Assembly (NCBI GenBank): GCA_019752635.1
Contig: JAIELX010000054.1
Coordinates: forward strand, 147,368 to 211,367
Length of the DNA stretch: 64,000 bases
DNA from: Candidatus Obscuribacterales bacterium
GTDB taxonomy: Bacteria; Cyanobacteriota; Vampirovibrionia; Obscuribacterales; Obscuribacteraceae
Direction of reading: 5' to 3'
The notes beneath the pieces were generated by a model that saw only the letters and a program-made list of their open reading frames with translations, ran no database searches and was not told where the DNA came from. Numbering within the stretch: position 1 is the first letter of the stretch; every line of letters starts with the position of its first letter. The position numbers and the translations under genes are program-made. Below are positions 26,949 to 35,858 of this stretch, piece by piece.

Positions 26949-27901
26949 TCGAAAGAAGGATCGTCGTCGTACGATCTTTTACTGATACCGCTGAGTTGCA
27001 TCAAACTGATGTGCATTTCCGACACGGTTGTGCGCAGTTCGGATAGCATCGCCAGGCGGTCGTCGAGTAGTTGCGGAGCCATTCGAGCCAGTGAAAGATT
27101 GCTGCGAAAGTGACCGGTTTGAAGGATGTTTGCTTTCTCTCGGCGCTGAACAAATCCGCGATCTTTCCACGCTGCGCATAACAGTGCTCGTCGTGTTGCG
27201 CGATTGGTTGAAGCAGCGGGAACTTCACTGAGATACTGCCAAACTTGTTGAGGGTAAACATCTTGTATCTCACCCTGCTGATCGAGAACCGCTAGCAACT
27301 TCGGAACAGCTTTTACTGTTTCACTCTCAGAATGGAGTTGCTTCAAGACCATGCCGGACAATGCACATTGGACGCTGCCGTCGAAAACTTCGAGGATGTT
27401 TGAAGGCCGCTCGCTCCCCCCCAGCGCGATGGAGTAACCGGCGATCTTCGTTATGCCACCACTAATAAAGTTTACGATGGTGTTGCGGCGAAGTGTTCGC
27501 GCATTTTCGTCAACCATGCGTGCTCTCACTTCTTGCATGATCGTCATTTCGCTTTCGACTTCGCCACGGGTGGCGTTCACTTCTAGATTTGCGGTGTCTA
27601 ATATATGAATGAGTTTTTGGTGCAGGTAGATCAGTTTCTGTCGCTGTGCCAGTGACTCTAGAGAAAGCGTTCTCGGGCTGCCTTTGAGCTGCGTCTGAAC
27701 ATTCTGCAAGTCGCGCATCACAGGTAGTGCCCCCGTGATTTTGGCAACCTGTTCCAGCTCCGGTGGCAGGCTGGCAATGGTCGCATTTATTGCAACACTG
27801 TTGCGCACGGTTTGTGCGCAAACTGGTGACTGTTTGTGCAGGGTCGGCAGCCAAAATGCTGCTGCAACAAACGACAAAATAGTGAAAGTCCGAAAGTTCA
27901 A
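26945..27901 (-). CDS. Secreted helical protein of unknown function
   Basis: A 318-residue protein starting with a TTG and a weak ribosome binding site. Residues 1-30 are a signal peptide (hydrophobic FTILSFVAAAFWLPTL and cleavage near VCAQ). The mature part is mainly helical, with an internal hydrophobic stretch (NTIVNFISGGITKIAGYSIALGG) and a C-terminal helix that ends SKRSYDDDPSFD. I do not recognise a family. Its stop overlaps the protease stop, with no gap between the two convergent genes. Confidence 0.65.
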   Translation of the reverse strand: MNFRTFTILSFVAAAFWLPTLHKQSPVCAQTVRNSVAINATIASLPPELEQVAKITGALPVMRDLQNVQTQLKGSPRTLSLESLAQRQKLIYLHQKLIHILDTANLEVNATRGEVESEMTIMQEVRARMVDENARTLRRNTIVNFISGGITKIAGYSIALGGSERPSNILEVFDGSVQCALSGMVLKQLHSESETVKAVPKLLAVLDQQGEIQDVYPQQVWQYLSEVPAASTNRATRRALLCAAWKDRGFVQRREKANILQTGHFRSNLSLARMAPQLLDDRLAMLSELRTTVSEMHISLMQLSGISKRSYDDDPSFD

Positions 27902-28091
27902 AATCTGATGCCGCGTAGCGTCATACTCCCTCCATTATTGAAGCGTATTGACATCGGCTGCGGTAACAAACATGCTCTTTATGTCTATCATTTCATGCGT
28001 TTGAACCGATTCAAATCCTGCCGACTAACAGTGAGGAGCTGCGCAAATCCTCCACAAGGGTTAAAATGAATGCTTGGCATGAGGTTCAGCA

Positions 28092-29114
28092 ATGTGTAAG
28101 CTCTTTCTTCCTTTCGTCATCTTCTTCTCCAGCCTGGTATTCCAGTCGGCATTTGCTGAGTCGGAGAAAGACGCAACCGACAAGAATGAACCCCAAGCGA
28201 TCAATACTGCGGTCTCAACACCGGCGCCTGCCGGCTCGAGCGGGAAATCGGCCGAAACAATCTTTATCCGTCTCGGCTATTTCGACTCGCACGAAATAAA
28301 AGCCAGTTACGCTCCTTGTGTTATAGCGGACAAAGCTCGCGCCAATGCCAGGCAGACAATTGAGCAAATGCTCGAAAAGAACAATCGCGAGTTGCAGGAC
28401 ATGCACGCTGAGGGAAAGTCTAAGAGCGATATCGCGAAGCGCGCAGAGCAACTACAAATCGAGCTGAATGCTCAAAACAACATAGTGTACGCGTTAGCCG
28501 CAGTGCAAGTGAAAACTGCGCGAGAGAAACTTGGCGCTGCTGTAGTGGAACTGGCTAAGGAGAGGGATCTCGACGTTATTGTGGATGCTGCGACGGTTTG
28601 GCAGGGCGCTCAGCTCGTCGGTGAAAACGGAATGGATGTTACCGGAAGGCTCTTGAAACAACTCGGTCTTCATGCGAATCGACCTGCGGGAGGGGCAGCG
28701 AAGGCGTTCTCCGTCAAAATCGGTTTCTTCGACATGAGGCGGTTGGAGCGTCGGGTGCCGAAGCTATCGCTGGAATCAGCCGGGAATGAAGCTGAAGCTC
28801 AAATGTCCAAGAAAGTAACCGAACTGAATGCGGAGCTACGGGAAGCTCAACACGAAGGCAAGTCTCGTGAAGAGATAGAACGCATGGCTGCCGATATGCA
28901 AGGGCGCATTAACGACGAGCAGAAGGCTTTCCTTACGCAAATTCAAACTGTAGCGGAGGCTCGTCGGGAGGTTCTAAAGGTCGCCATACGTAACGTGAGC
29001 GAGAAATTCGGTACGGAAATGGTTCTCGACTCCGCAGGCGTCTATGCCGGAGAAGCACTGCTCACCTCGAAATGCGTCGATCTGACTGAAGCGCTGTTTG
29101 AACTACTAAAGTAG
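28092..29114 (+). CDS. Tandem Skp/OmpH-like periplasmic chaperone
   Basis: A 340-residue exported protein with a signal peptide (ends AFAE at about 22-23) and two OmpH/Skp-like units. Unit one (about 55-195) begins IFIRLGYFDSHEI and ends DLDVIVDAATVWQGAQLV; unit two (about 205-338) begins KIGFFDMRRLERRV and ends GTEMVLDSAGVYAGEALL. Each has the long helical hairpin between first strand and last strand, and the final strand-turn-helix (vDvT...LLK) typical of Skp. Skp holds unfolded outer-membrane proteins; most members have one unit, so the duplication is unusual. GAGG precedes the ATG. Confidence 0.8.
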   Translation: MCKLFLPFVIFFSSLVFQSAFAESEKDATDKNEPQAINTAVSTPAPAGSSGKSAETIFIRLGYFDSHEIKASYAPCVIADKARANARQTIEQMLEKNNRELQDMHAEGKSKSDIAKRAEQLQIELNAQNNIVYALAAVQVKTAREKLGAAVVELAKERDLDVIVDAATVWQGAQLVGENGMDVTGRLLKQLGLHANRPAGGAAKAFSVKIGFFDMRRLERRVPKLSLESAGNEAEAQMSKKVTELNAELREAQHEGKSREEIERMAADMQGRINDEQKAFLTQIQTVAEARREVLKVAIRNVSEKFGTEMVLDSAGVYAGEALLTSKCVDLTEALFELLK

Positions 29115-29254
29115 TACTTAATCGATTGGCAGTCAAGAGCAGAATTTCAGCGGGTCAATGAGACAATTTTCCTTGCAAGGTGCATCGATTTACGGAGGCT
29201 GTTCGGCTCCGATCGATAGCGTCAATTGGAAATTCCAACAGCAAGGAGCCACAC

Positions 29255-30235
29255 ATGCTTTCCAAGCACACACTCGCCGTCTTTCTTACTGGCGCAATAC
29301 TATTGGCTATGCCGCCAGCGTATTGTGCTTCCAAAGATAAAAGCTCAAGCAAATCGAAGGCCGGCAAGTCCTCCGATGCAGCTTCGACGTCCGTCACCAA
29401 TAGCGATTCTGAAATTCGCGCGCATCTGACTGCTTTGTCGTCAGCTGCAAGCAACGGTGATGTCGAGAAAATGGCTAGCATGTGGGCTGTTGACGGTGTG
29501 TATATTGATGCCGACGGCGTGCAAACCAGCGGACGCGATGCCGTGCAACGACGCTTTTCCGAAGGTCAGGCACAAGGACGGAAGGCTGCGATCTCACTGA
29601 CTCCGACCTCAATCAAGTTTCTGGGGCCCGATGCCGCATGGTCCGAAGGAACGGTAATGCGTCAGTCGTCTGTCGGCATGGAACCCTCGACGCGTTTTGT
29701 CATGGTCTTGCAGAAGCAAGCCGGCAAGTGGTATGTCGCGTCTGCGACGGAGACACCGATTGCGAACAAGAACGCCAGCGATCATCTCAGTGCAATGGAG
29801 TGGTTGGTCGGCGATTGGTCGGTCGATGGTGCCTCCAAGGTGCGCATGCACGGCGAGTGGACCGGGAACAAATCATTCATACTCTGCAAGTTCCTGATCG
29901 ACAAACCTGGACAACCGCAGCGCACGGAGACTCAGATAATCGGCTGGGATCCAACGAAAGAACAGATCGTGTCGTGGAACTTTGATTCCAACGGCGGATT
30001 TGGCTATGGAACGTGGACGAAGCGTGGCGCTCAATGGGTCGTGACGATGGAAGGTGTCGAGCAATCCGGCAGCAGAACCAATGCCATGAACATTATTACT
30101 TTGTCCGGTCCCGATAAGTTCACATGGCAGTCCGTCAACAGAAACATCGATGGTGTGCCGGTTGCGGATGGCGATGCACTGGTCGTGCAAAAATCTCTCA
30201 AGACAAGCTCCCTCACCACAGATCGCGTGAACTAG
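29255..30235 (+). CDS. Secreted SnoaL-like (DUF4440) protein with C-terminal lipocalin-like part
   Basis: A 326-residue exported protein with a signal peptide (hydrophobic AVFLTGAILLAMPPAYC, cleavage near YCAS) and a Lys/Ser-rich linker. Residues about 55-175 fit the SnoaL-like/SgcJ type fold (VEKMASMWAVDGVYIDADGVQTSGRDAVQRRF), a cone-shaped beta-alpha barrel for small ligands or catalysis. Residues about 180-320 form a beta-rich part beginning MEWLVGDWSVDGASK, like heme-free lipocalin-like DUF1579 domains. The ATG at 29255 follows AAGGAG. It is immediately upstream of the glycine-rich gene. Function unknown. Confidence 0.75.
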   Translation: MLSKHTLAVFLTGAILLAMPPAYCASKDKSSSKSKAGKSSDAASTSVTNSDSEIRAHLTALSSAASNGDVEKMASMWAVDGVYIDADGVQTSGRDAVQRRFSEGQAQGRKAAISLTPTSIKFLGPDAAWSEGTVMRQSSVGMEPSTRFVMVLQKQAGKWYVASATETPIANKNASDHLSAMEWLVGDWSVDGASKVRMHGEWTGNKSFILCKFLIDKPGQPQRTETQIIGWDPTKEQIVSWNFDSNGGFGYGTWTKRGAQWVVTMEGVEQSGSRTNAMNIITLSGPDKFTWQSVNRNIDGVPVADGDALVVQKSLKTSSLTTDRVN

Positions 30236-30244
30236 GCGGCAACC

Positions 30245-31675
30245 ATGAAAAAGACATCTCTTGTTTTAGCAGTGATGCTCAGCATCCTTTCGGTTTATCC
30301 GGCTGCTGCGCGCGGAGGCTTTGGTGGCTTCAGCGGTGGCGGTCATAGCTTTGGCGGGTTCAGTGGCGGCGCTGGACGCAGTTTTGGTGGCTTCAGCGGC
30401 GGCGGCGGACACAGCTTTAGCGGCTTCGGCGGCGGCGGCGATAGAAGTTTCTCCGGTGGCAGCTTTGGACGGTCAGCTGGACAAGGTTTCGGTGGACGTG
30501 ATATGTCCAGCAACTTTGGCGGCGGATTCAACAGCGCCGGCCGCGCCGGCAATATCGGAAACGGCGGATTCCGAAATGACGGCGGTTTCGGCGGTGGTGG
30601 TGCTGCAACTCGACCCTCCGGCGGCGGCGACTGGGGCAACCATGGTGGCGGCTCCGGCAACTGGGGCAACCATGGCGATGGCGGTTGGGGTAACCATGGC
30701 GATGGCGGTTGGGGCAATCATGGCGATGGCGGTTGGGGCAACCATGGCAATGGTGGTTGGGCCAATCATCCGGATCAGCCCATCAGCGGTAATCACCCGG
30801 CCGATGGTGGCTGGGGGAACGCTTCTCATTGGAACAACAATAGCAATCACTTCAACCAATTCAATCAAAACAATTGGAACAGTTCGAGTGTTCGCAACTC
30901 ATTCAATAGCTACAACAATGTCAACTTCAACCACTACGGTGGCTATGGCGGTTACGGTCACGGTTACGGCTACGGTGCCTACGGTTACGGCGGGTATCAT
31001 GGCGCATGGTGGGGGTATCCGGGCGGCTGGTACTGCCCCGGCTGGTCTAGCGCTACGGCTTGGACGATGATGGGTGTGAGCACGCTTACAAGCTTCCTGG
31101 GCATCGCAGCCCTTGCTGAGAGCGGCGGTGGCAAGCACTCCAATAACAACAATCCCACCTCCGTTACGAACGTCAGCTACAATGGTGGCAACGTCTACAT
31201 CAATGGCGCCGCCGCCGGTACCGAGCAGGATTATTACAATCAGGCCTTGGCGCTGGCTGGTCAAGGTAGCACCTATGCGACTGTCAATGAGCAGGACCCG
31301 AATGCTACTACTACTGCGGATCAATGGCAGCCTTTGGGCGTATTTTCGTTGGTTCAGAAGGGGCAGTCGCAATCGAGCATGTTGCTGCAGTTAGCCATCA
31401 ACAAACAGGGCATTGTTCGCGGCAACTACTTCAACCAGCTCACGAGCGAATCACAGGAGGTCTACGGCTCCTTGAACAAGCAGACCCAGCGCATTTCGTT
31501 CACGATAGGACAAAACAATCAAACGGTGTTTGATACGAGCCTGGTTGACATCACTAAAGACGATGCGCCTTGTCTCGTTCACTACAGTGCGACCAATACT
31601 GAAGGAATGATGCTCGTGCGGGTTCAGCAACCGAAAGGTGCAAGTGCAGCTTCCACTGGTGGTCCTAGTTCCTAA
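30245..31675 (+). CDS. Secreted glycine/asparagine-rich surface-type protein
   Basis: A 476-residue protein with a signal peptide (ends AAAR at about 23) followed by glycine-rich stretches: GGFSGGGHSFGG-type repeats (24-115), a WGNHGDGG repeat block (about 130-175), Asn/His-rich sequence and GYGGYGHGYGYG tyrosine-glycine repeats. A hydrophobic segment (about 278-297) is followed by a C-terminal globular part with NVYINGAAAGTEQDYYNQALALA, of the kind found in proteins often named mu-protocadherin-like cell-surface proteins. The gene starts nine bases after the SnoaL-like gene, so both are probably in one transcript. A surface or biofilm role is inferred only. Confidence 0.75.
   Translation: MKKTSLVLAVMLSILSVYPAAARGGFGGFSGGGHSFGGFSGGAGRSFGGFSGGGGHSFSGFGGGGDRSFSGGSFGRSAGQGFGGRDMSSNFGGGFNSAGRAGNIGNGGFRNDGGFGGGGAATRPSGGGDWGNHGGGSGNWGNHGDGGWGNHGDGGWGNHGDGGWGNHGNGGWANHPDQPISGNHPADGGWGNASHWNNNSNHFNQFNQNNWNSSSVRNSFNSYNNVNFNHYGGYGGYGHGYGYGAYGYGGYHGAWWGYPGGWYCPGWSSATAWTMMGVSTLTSFLGIAALAESGGGKHSNNNNPTSVTNVSYNGGNVYINGAAAGTEQDYYNQALALAGQGSTYATVNEQDPNATTTADQWQPLGVFSLVQKGQSQSSMLLQLAINKQGIVRGNYFNQLTSESQEVYGSLNKQTQRISFTIGQNNQTVFDTSLVDITKDDAPCLVHYSATNTEGMMLVRVQQPKGASAASTGGPSS
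30632..30775 (+). repeat. 24-base tandem repeats encoding WGNHGDGG
   Basis: Successive 24-base units encode WGNHGDGG (three near-identical, plus variants WGNHGNGG and WANHPD). The near-perfect copies suggest recent expansion and possible length variation between strains. Confidence 0.8.
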
Positions 31676-31749
31676 CTCGTTCTAGACAACCCTGAATTCT
31701 CCTGCTTCGACCGAATTCGGAGTTGAGGAGTTTCACATATCAAATGAAT

Positions 31750-31796
31750 CCATACGGCTTGCTCGCTGTCTCTCGTGACGAAAGCAAGCCGTATGG
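31750..31796. terminator. Inverted repeat between convergent genes, likely terminator
   Basis: CCATACGGCTTGCT (31750-31763) pairs exactly with AGCAAGCCGTATGG (31783-31796), loop 19 bases. It lies between the ends of the glycine-rich gene and the sensor kinase gene. There is no clear T-tract, so it may be a barrier hairpin rather than a classical terminator. Confidence 0.45.
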
Positions 31797-31943
31797 GATC
31801 CGATGTCGGCAATTGCACCATCAGATGAGTGCCATGCTGATTCGACTTCGCCGATGGAATCGGGGAGTTTGAGAATCTTGAGTCGTATAAGTAATTTCAT
31901 TGAGCCGAAAACAAGAACTTCATCGATACTCATCGAAGATCCG

Positions 31944-34097
31944 TCATTGGAGAGTAGTGGCGGGGAGGCGAAACCAGAATCTACTTCCCTTGCCTTCGGT
32001 ACTGTCCACCCCGATGGTGCCCTTGTGCTGCTCTACAATAGCTTTGCAGATCGCCAACCCCAACCCTGTCCCGCCCTTCTTTGTGGCGTCGGTGTTTTCG
32101 GATTGTTGAAACTTTTGAAATAGCAAGTGTCTGAAGTGTTCCGGAATGCCTCTTCCCGAATCGCTTACGCTAACTTCCACATAGTCGCCTGTTGTCACCG
32201 CATTCACCATGATTTTGCTTGATGGAGGCGAGAATTTGATTGCGTTCGCAAGCAGGTTGATAAGCACACGGACTATTCTGTCTTTGTCTGCCAGTGCTAT
32301 CTGAGTCGGTGCCTCAATCACAATTTCAATTTCTGATTTGTCGGCCAGAGTCTCCACATCAGATACTGCAGTCAGGATCAATTCACGCATGTCTGCCGGG
32401 ACAGCTTCTATGTTCATCATGCCGGCCTCGAGCTTTTCTATGTCCAAAAGGTCATTGATCAGGCTCATTAGGCGGCTTGCGCTGCGATCGGCAATTCGCA
32501 CTATCTCCTGCGCCCGAACTGGAAGTTCCCCGCACACTCCTTCGGAAAGTAGATTCAGCCCGCCGACAATGCCTGACAGCGGAGTGCGCAGGTCGTGCGA
32601 CACAATGGCAACGAATTCTCGACGAACTCTTTCCACTTCTTTGCGCTCGGATACGTCGAGCACGTTTGTTAGAAGTCTTCGTCCATCGACTGTGTTGAAC
32701 TCGCTGGTGGTTATTTCGACCGGGAAAACTTCGCCGTTTTGTCTGCGTGCGTCCAATTCGGAAATGTGATGCTTTGTGGTCTCCAGTACCTCGAGCGAAC
32801 TCTTCGGGCTGGAGACCAAAAACTCTGATAGAGGCTTGCCGGTGAGCTCATTGACGCTGTAGCCAAACATTTCTTCCGTTCTGGGATTTACTATCTCAAT
32901 CAAACCGTTTTCATCGCTGACAAAAACGCCTACCAACATGTTCTCTAATATGGCGCGCATTCGTGCTTCATTCTCGCGCAGTATTTGCTCCGCCTTCTTT
33001 CTTTCTGTAACGTCATGCACTACGCAAAACAATGCTTTGTCGGATGTAGACCAAAAAGCAACCCACTCAGCATTCTTGACTTCGCTTGCTGACACCAGGA
33101 TTTCGGTTTCGAACGTTACCGAGCTGCCGTCCCTTTTGGCTGTTTCGAATGCTTCTTTTGCATGCTCTCTGTCAATCGGAGTTATGACTTCAAGAAAGTT
33201 GCGTCCTTTTAAATTCTCAGGGGCATAACCCCAGGCACTTTCTGCTGCAGGGTTAATGGCTGTGAATTTACCCTCGTCGTCAAGCGAACAAATCACATCC
33301 ACTGCTTGATCAACGACGGCTTTTTCTCGCTTTAGTGAGGCAGTGACCGTTTCGACCATATTATGGAAAACTGCGTCGAGTTGCGATATCTGATCCGACC
33401 CTTTTACCCGTTTCCTCAGCGGCTTTGAAGCTGCAAACAACCTGGCATTATCCATCATTACCGAAAGCCGCTTTGTTATATCGACACTAAAGAAAGTGAG
33501 AAGGAGCAGCATCAACACGGAGTCAACTGCCACACCCGTAATGACCGTTTGCGTCAGTGATTGGCGAGCTTCCAGCAACATGGCGTCAACGCGAGAGATT
33601 CCCATATTCTCAAGTCCGACCACATGTCCACCGGCCCTTTTTGCGCGATCCCAGAGTGTATCCGTTGATGGATCTTTGACTTTGTTAATGGCTCGCTCGG
33701 ACTGTCCTTTCTCTGTCAGCTCCACAACTTCCGTCGAGAACTTGGTCAGCTGCGCAACTTGATTTTCGAACACTTGAAATTCTTGTAGCTCGATCGGGTG
33801 AACCATAAGTGATCGGACTTGCTTCATTAGTCCGCGCACTTCTTGCAGCGTGGTGTGAAAGTAGGAACGGTATCGCTCGTTCTTACTCAAGGCATAGCCT
33901 GCCGCGACAGTAGTATTTGTAGCTACCAGGTTTACTGCCGCCGAGGTATAACCCGAAATCATACGAGCTCTCGCGCTTTCCCTGGCTGCTTCTTCAGCCA
34001 ATTTTAGATTCGACACCAATACGGTTATGAATCCGATCTGGAAAAGAAACGGAACTATTATTATGACAAGACCTTTTGTTCCGATGCCTATGCGCAA
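31944..34097 (-). CDS. PAS-containing membrane sensor histidine kinase
   Basis: A 717-residue kinase: TM about 9-30, an extracytoplasmic CHASE3-like helical sensor region, TM about 180-205, HAMP, two PAS domains (AVDVICSLDDEGKFTAINPA and VGVFVSDENGLIEIVNPR), then HisKA with the H-box SHDLRTPL (H501) and a HATPase domain with N-box NLLANAIKFSP, DSGRGIP, and GGTGLGLAI. All catalytic boxes are present. The N-terminal sensor resembles the first half of the double kinase at 2867-5761, a likely paralog. No response regulator is adjacent. Start is a TTG, with a weak ribosome site. Confidence 0.93.
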   Translation of the reverse strand: MRIGIGTKGLVIIIVPFLFQIGFITVLVSNLKLAEEAARESARARMISGYTSAAVNLVATNTTVAAGYALSKNERYRSYFHTTLQEVRGLMKQVRSLMVHPIELQEFQVFENQVAQLTKFSTEVVELTEKGQSERAINKVKDPSTDTLWDRAKRAGGHVVGLENMGISRVDAMLLEARQSLTQTVITGVAVDSVLMLLLLTFFSVDITKRLSVMMDNARLFAASKPLRKRVKGSDQISQLDAVFHNMVETVTASLKREKAVVDQAVDVICSLDDEGKFTAINPAAESAWGYAPENLKGRNFLEVITPIDREHAKEAFETAKRDGSSVTFETEILVSASEVKNAEWVAFWSTSDKALFCVVHDVTERKKAEQILRENEARMRAILENMLVGVFVSDENGLIEIVNPRTEEMFGYSVNELTGKPLSEFLVSSPKSSLEVLETTKHHISELDARRQNGEVFPVEITTSEFNTVDGRRLLTNVLDVSERKEVERVRREFVAIVSHDLRTPLSGIVGGLNLLSEGVCGELPVRAQEIVRIADRSASRLMSLINDLLDIEKLEAGMMNIEAVPADMRELILTAVSDVETLADKSEIEIVIEAPTQIALADKDRIVRVLINLLANAIKFSPPSSKIMVNAVTTGDYVEVSVSDSGRGIPEHFRHLLFQKFQQSENTDATKKGGTGLGLAICKAIVEQHKGTIGVDSTEGKGSRFWFRLPATTLQ

Positions 34098-34374
34098 AAT
34101 GATGCCCTTACCCGGTTCTGTAATTCCTACGGATGTTCCGGTCTATCTTAATCCATGTCCGACGGGCAATGCCTGCTTGAAGCCTGAAGATGTAGTGTGA
34201 GCGGGGCAGACCGGATTATGTTGCTTTTGCGCCCCCACTAATTCGGGAGAACCGATAGGGTGAACAAGTACCCCTATTGAGCTAACATGTGCCAGGACCC
34301 GAATTCAACTGCACGCGGGATGATCTCCCTGTCCCTTCGTCTTATGATGAAAAAGTCGGTGAGAGGGAAGCCAT

Positions 34375-34647
34375 ATGGATGAAACGAGATGTCTGTGTTC
34401 CATGCATGACCTGGACAGTTTCGTGGCTGACTTAACACGAACCGGCAAACTGACAGTCGAGCAAACGTGCTTCGAGAGTTGCGATGCCGGTGCGATAGAT
34501 ACTGCAATCTATATGCAACCGGCTCGCGATACAATGCACTCAAATGAAGTGTCGTCCCCGTTCTCTGTGATCCTCGCCTCGCTAAGACAGTTGGCCAGGG
34601 AGTTGCATCCTCTAAAAGATGAGCCGCTGATGAGTCTGTTCGAATAG
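34375..34647 (+). CDS. Small hypothetical protein
   Basis: A 90-residue ORF with a GAGAGGGA site before its ATG. The start MDETRCLCSMHDLDSFVADL has a CxC pair, the C-terminal part is helical (PFSVILASLRQLARELHPL). No family recognised. It sits alone between the sensor kinase and the oxidoreductase. The ribosome site supports a real gene. Confidence 0.5.
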   Translation: MDETRCLCSMHDLDSFVADLTRTGKLTVEQTCFESCDAGAIDTAIYMQPARDTMHSNEVSSPFSVILASLRQLARELHPLKDEPLMSLFE

Positions 34648-34690
34648 AAACGGATCCTTCTATCGACGCAGTCTGTCCGCATCGCGTGAC

Positions 34691-35803
34691 TTAATGCACT
34701 GCCGTCATGTTTACAGACAGTTCGCGCTTTGCTTCCGCACTTTTTGTCGCAGCCTCAAGAACTCTCATGACTGTCAGCGCTTCCGCTGCTGGTACCGGAT
34801 TTGGTGCCTGCTTCAGAATTGCCTGCCTGATTGCCGAGTAGTAGTCCTGATACCGGCCTCTCGCAGTGATCACCTCGCTTGTCGTGGCAACACCGTCTTT
34901 CCAGGTTGTAAGCTCGCCCTTTGTCGGGTCTAGCCCCCACTCCTGAGTAAGCGGTGTTGCACCCGACTTTAGCGAATCTTCCTGCTTGTCCATCCCGGTT
35001 TTGACGTAGCTGCCCAGGGTGCCGTGCACGACAAATCGCGGTCCGACGGCGCCAACCATCGCGCTGGCATGCAGAATTACTCTGCGCTTGCCGTAGCGAA
35101 GCAGTACATGGCAGTAATCAACTGCCGTTGCGTCTTGGCGTTGCATTCCCAGATCGGCAAAAATGGAATCAGGCACGCCGAAAAGCTCTATTACCTGGTC
35201 GACTAGATGGGGACCGAGGTCGTACCAGAGTCCGCCTCCAGGACCGGCAGTTTCACGCCAGCGCTGCCTGACCTCCGGTCTGAAGCGATCAAAATGCGAC
35301 TCGAACGTGACAACTTCTCCGAGCAGCCCGTCGGCAAGAAGTGACTTTAACGTCAAAAAGTCCGCGTCCCATCTTCGGTTGTGGAAGACTGACAGGACGA
35401 GATCTTGGTTGGCGGGATGTGCCACGAGGATCTCCGCCTCTTGAGTCGTTGTGGTGAATGGTTTGTCGACCACTACGTTCTTCCCTGCGTCCAGTGCCCG
35501 TTTAGCAAGGTCGAAGTGAAGATCGTTAGGAGTAGCAATCACTACTAGATCAATTGATTCGTTCCGAAATACATCATTCGGATCTGCGCAGACCGTCGCT
35601 TGCGGAAAATCCGCGAGTACTTTGGCGCTATCGCTTGACACAAATGTTGTTAGGTTTAACCCTGGTATGCTTGCAATCAGCGGTGCATGAAATGTCTTGC
35701 CGGCGTAGCCGTAGCCGATCAATGCAACGTTTAGAGGTTGTCCTGAAAAAGTTTCCAACTGCAGCGCTCCCGGACACGGTTCGGTGAGAGCAGAGTTTAG
35801 CAT
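34691..35803 (-). CDS. Gfo/Idh/MocA-family oxidoreductase (YdgJ-like)
   Basis: A 370-residue NAD(P)-dependent sugar or inositol type oxidoreductase. It closely follows the Escherichia coli YdgJ pattern: NVALIGYGYAGKTFHAPLI at the nucleotide-binding end, NVVVDKPFT with the catalytic lysine of the EKP-like motif, the HNRRWD segment, and GGLWYDLGPHLVDQ. Substrate is unknown. The ATG at 35803 is given as start; a TTG at 35758 with GGGAG ahead would fit YdgJ length (about 355 residues) better, so the start is uncertain. The gene diverges from the alpha/beta hydrolase gene. Confidence 0.9.
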   Translation of the reverse strand: MLNSALTEPCPGALQLETFSGQPLNVALIGYGYAGKTFHAPLIASIPGLNLTTFVSSDSAKVLADFPQATVCADPNDVFRNESIDLVVIATPNDLHFDLAKRALDAGKNVVVDKPFTTTTQEAEILVAHPANQDLVLSVFHNRRWDADFLTLKSLLADGLLGEVVTFESHFDRFRPEVRQRWRETAGPGGGLWYDLGPHLVDQVIELFGVPDSIFADLGMQRQDATAVDYCHVLLRYGKRRVILHASAMVGAVGPRFVVHGTLGSYVKTGMDKQEDSLKSGATPLTQEWGLDPTKGELTTWKDGVATTSEVITARGRYQDYYSAIRQAILKQAPNPVPAAEALTVMRVLEAATKSAEAKRELSVNMTAVH

Positions 35804-35858
35804 TCCAGTAGCCAACCTGGTAGGATTTAGATTTGTTGATCCTGAGGATGTTTCCGGC

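Noticed and set aside
30321..31070. Long ORFs in other frames and opposite strand across the glycine-rich gene
   Set aside because: They are by-products of the repetitive GGC/GGT codons; only the frame with the signal peptide and the C-terminal domain is plausible.
31733..31933. A 66-residue minus-strand ORF after the PAS kinase
   Set aside because: The ribosome site is weak and its 3' half overlaps the inverted repeat at 31750-31796; composition is not convincing.
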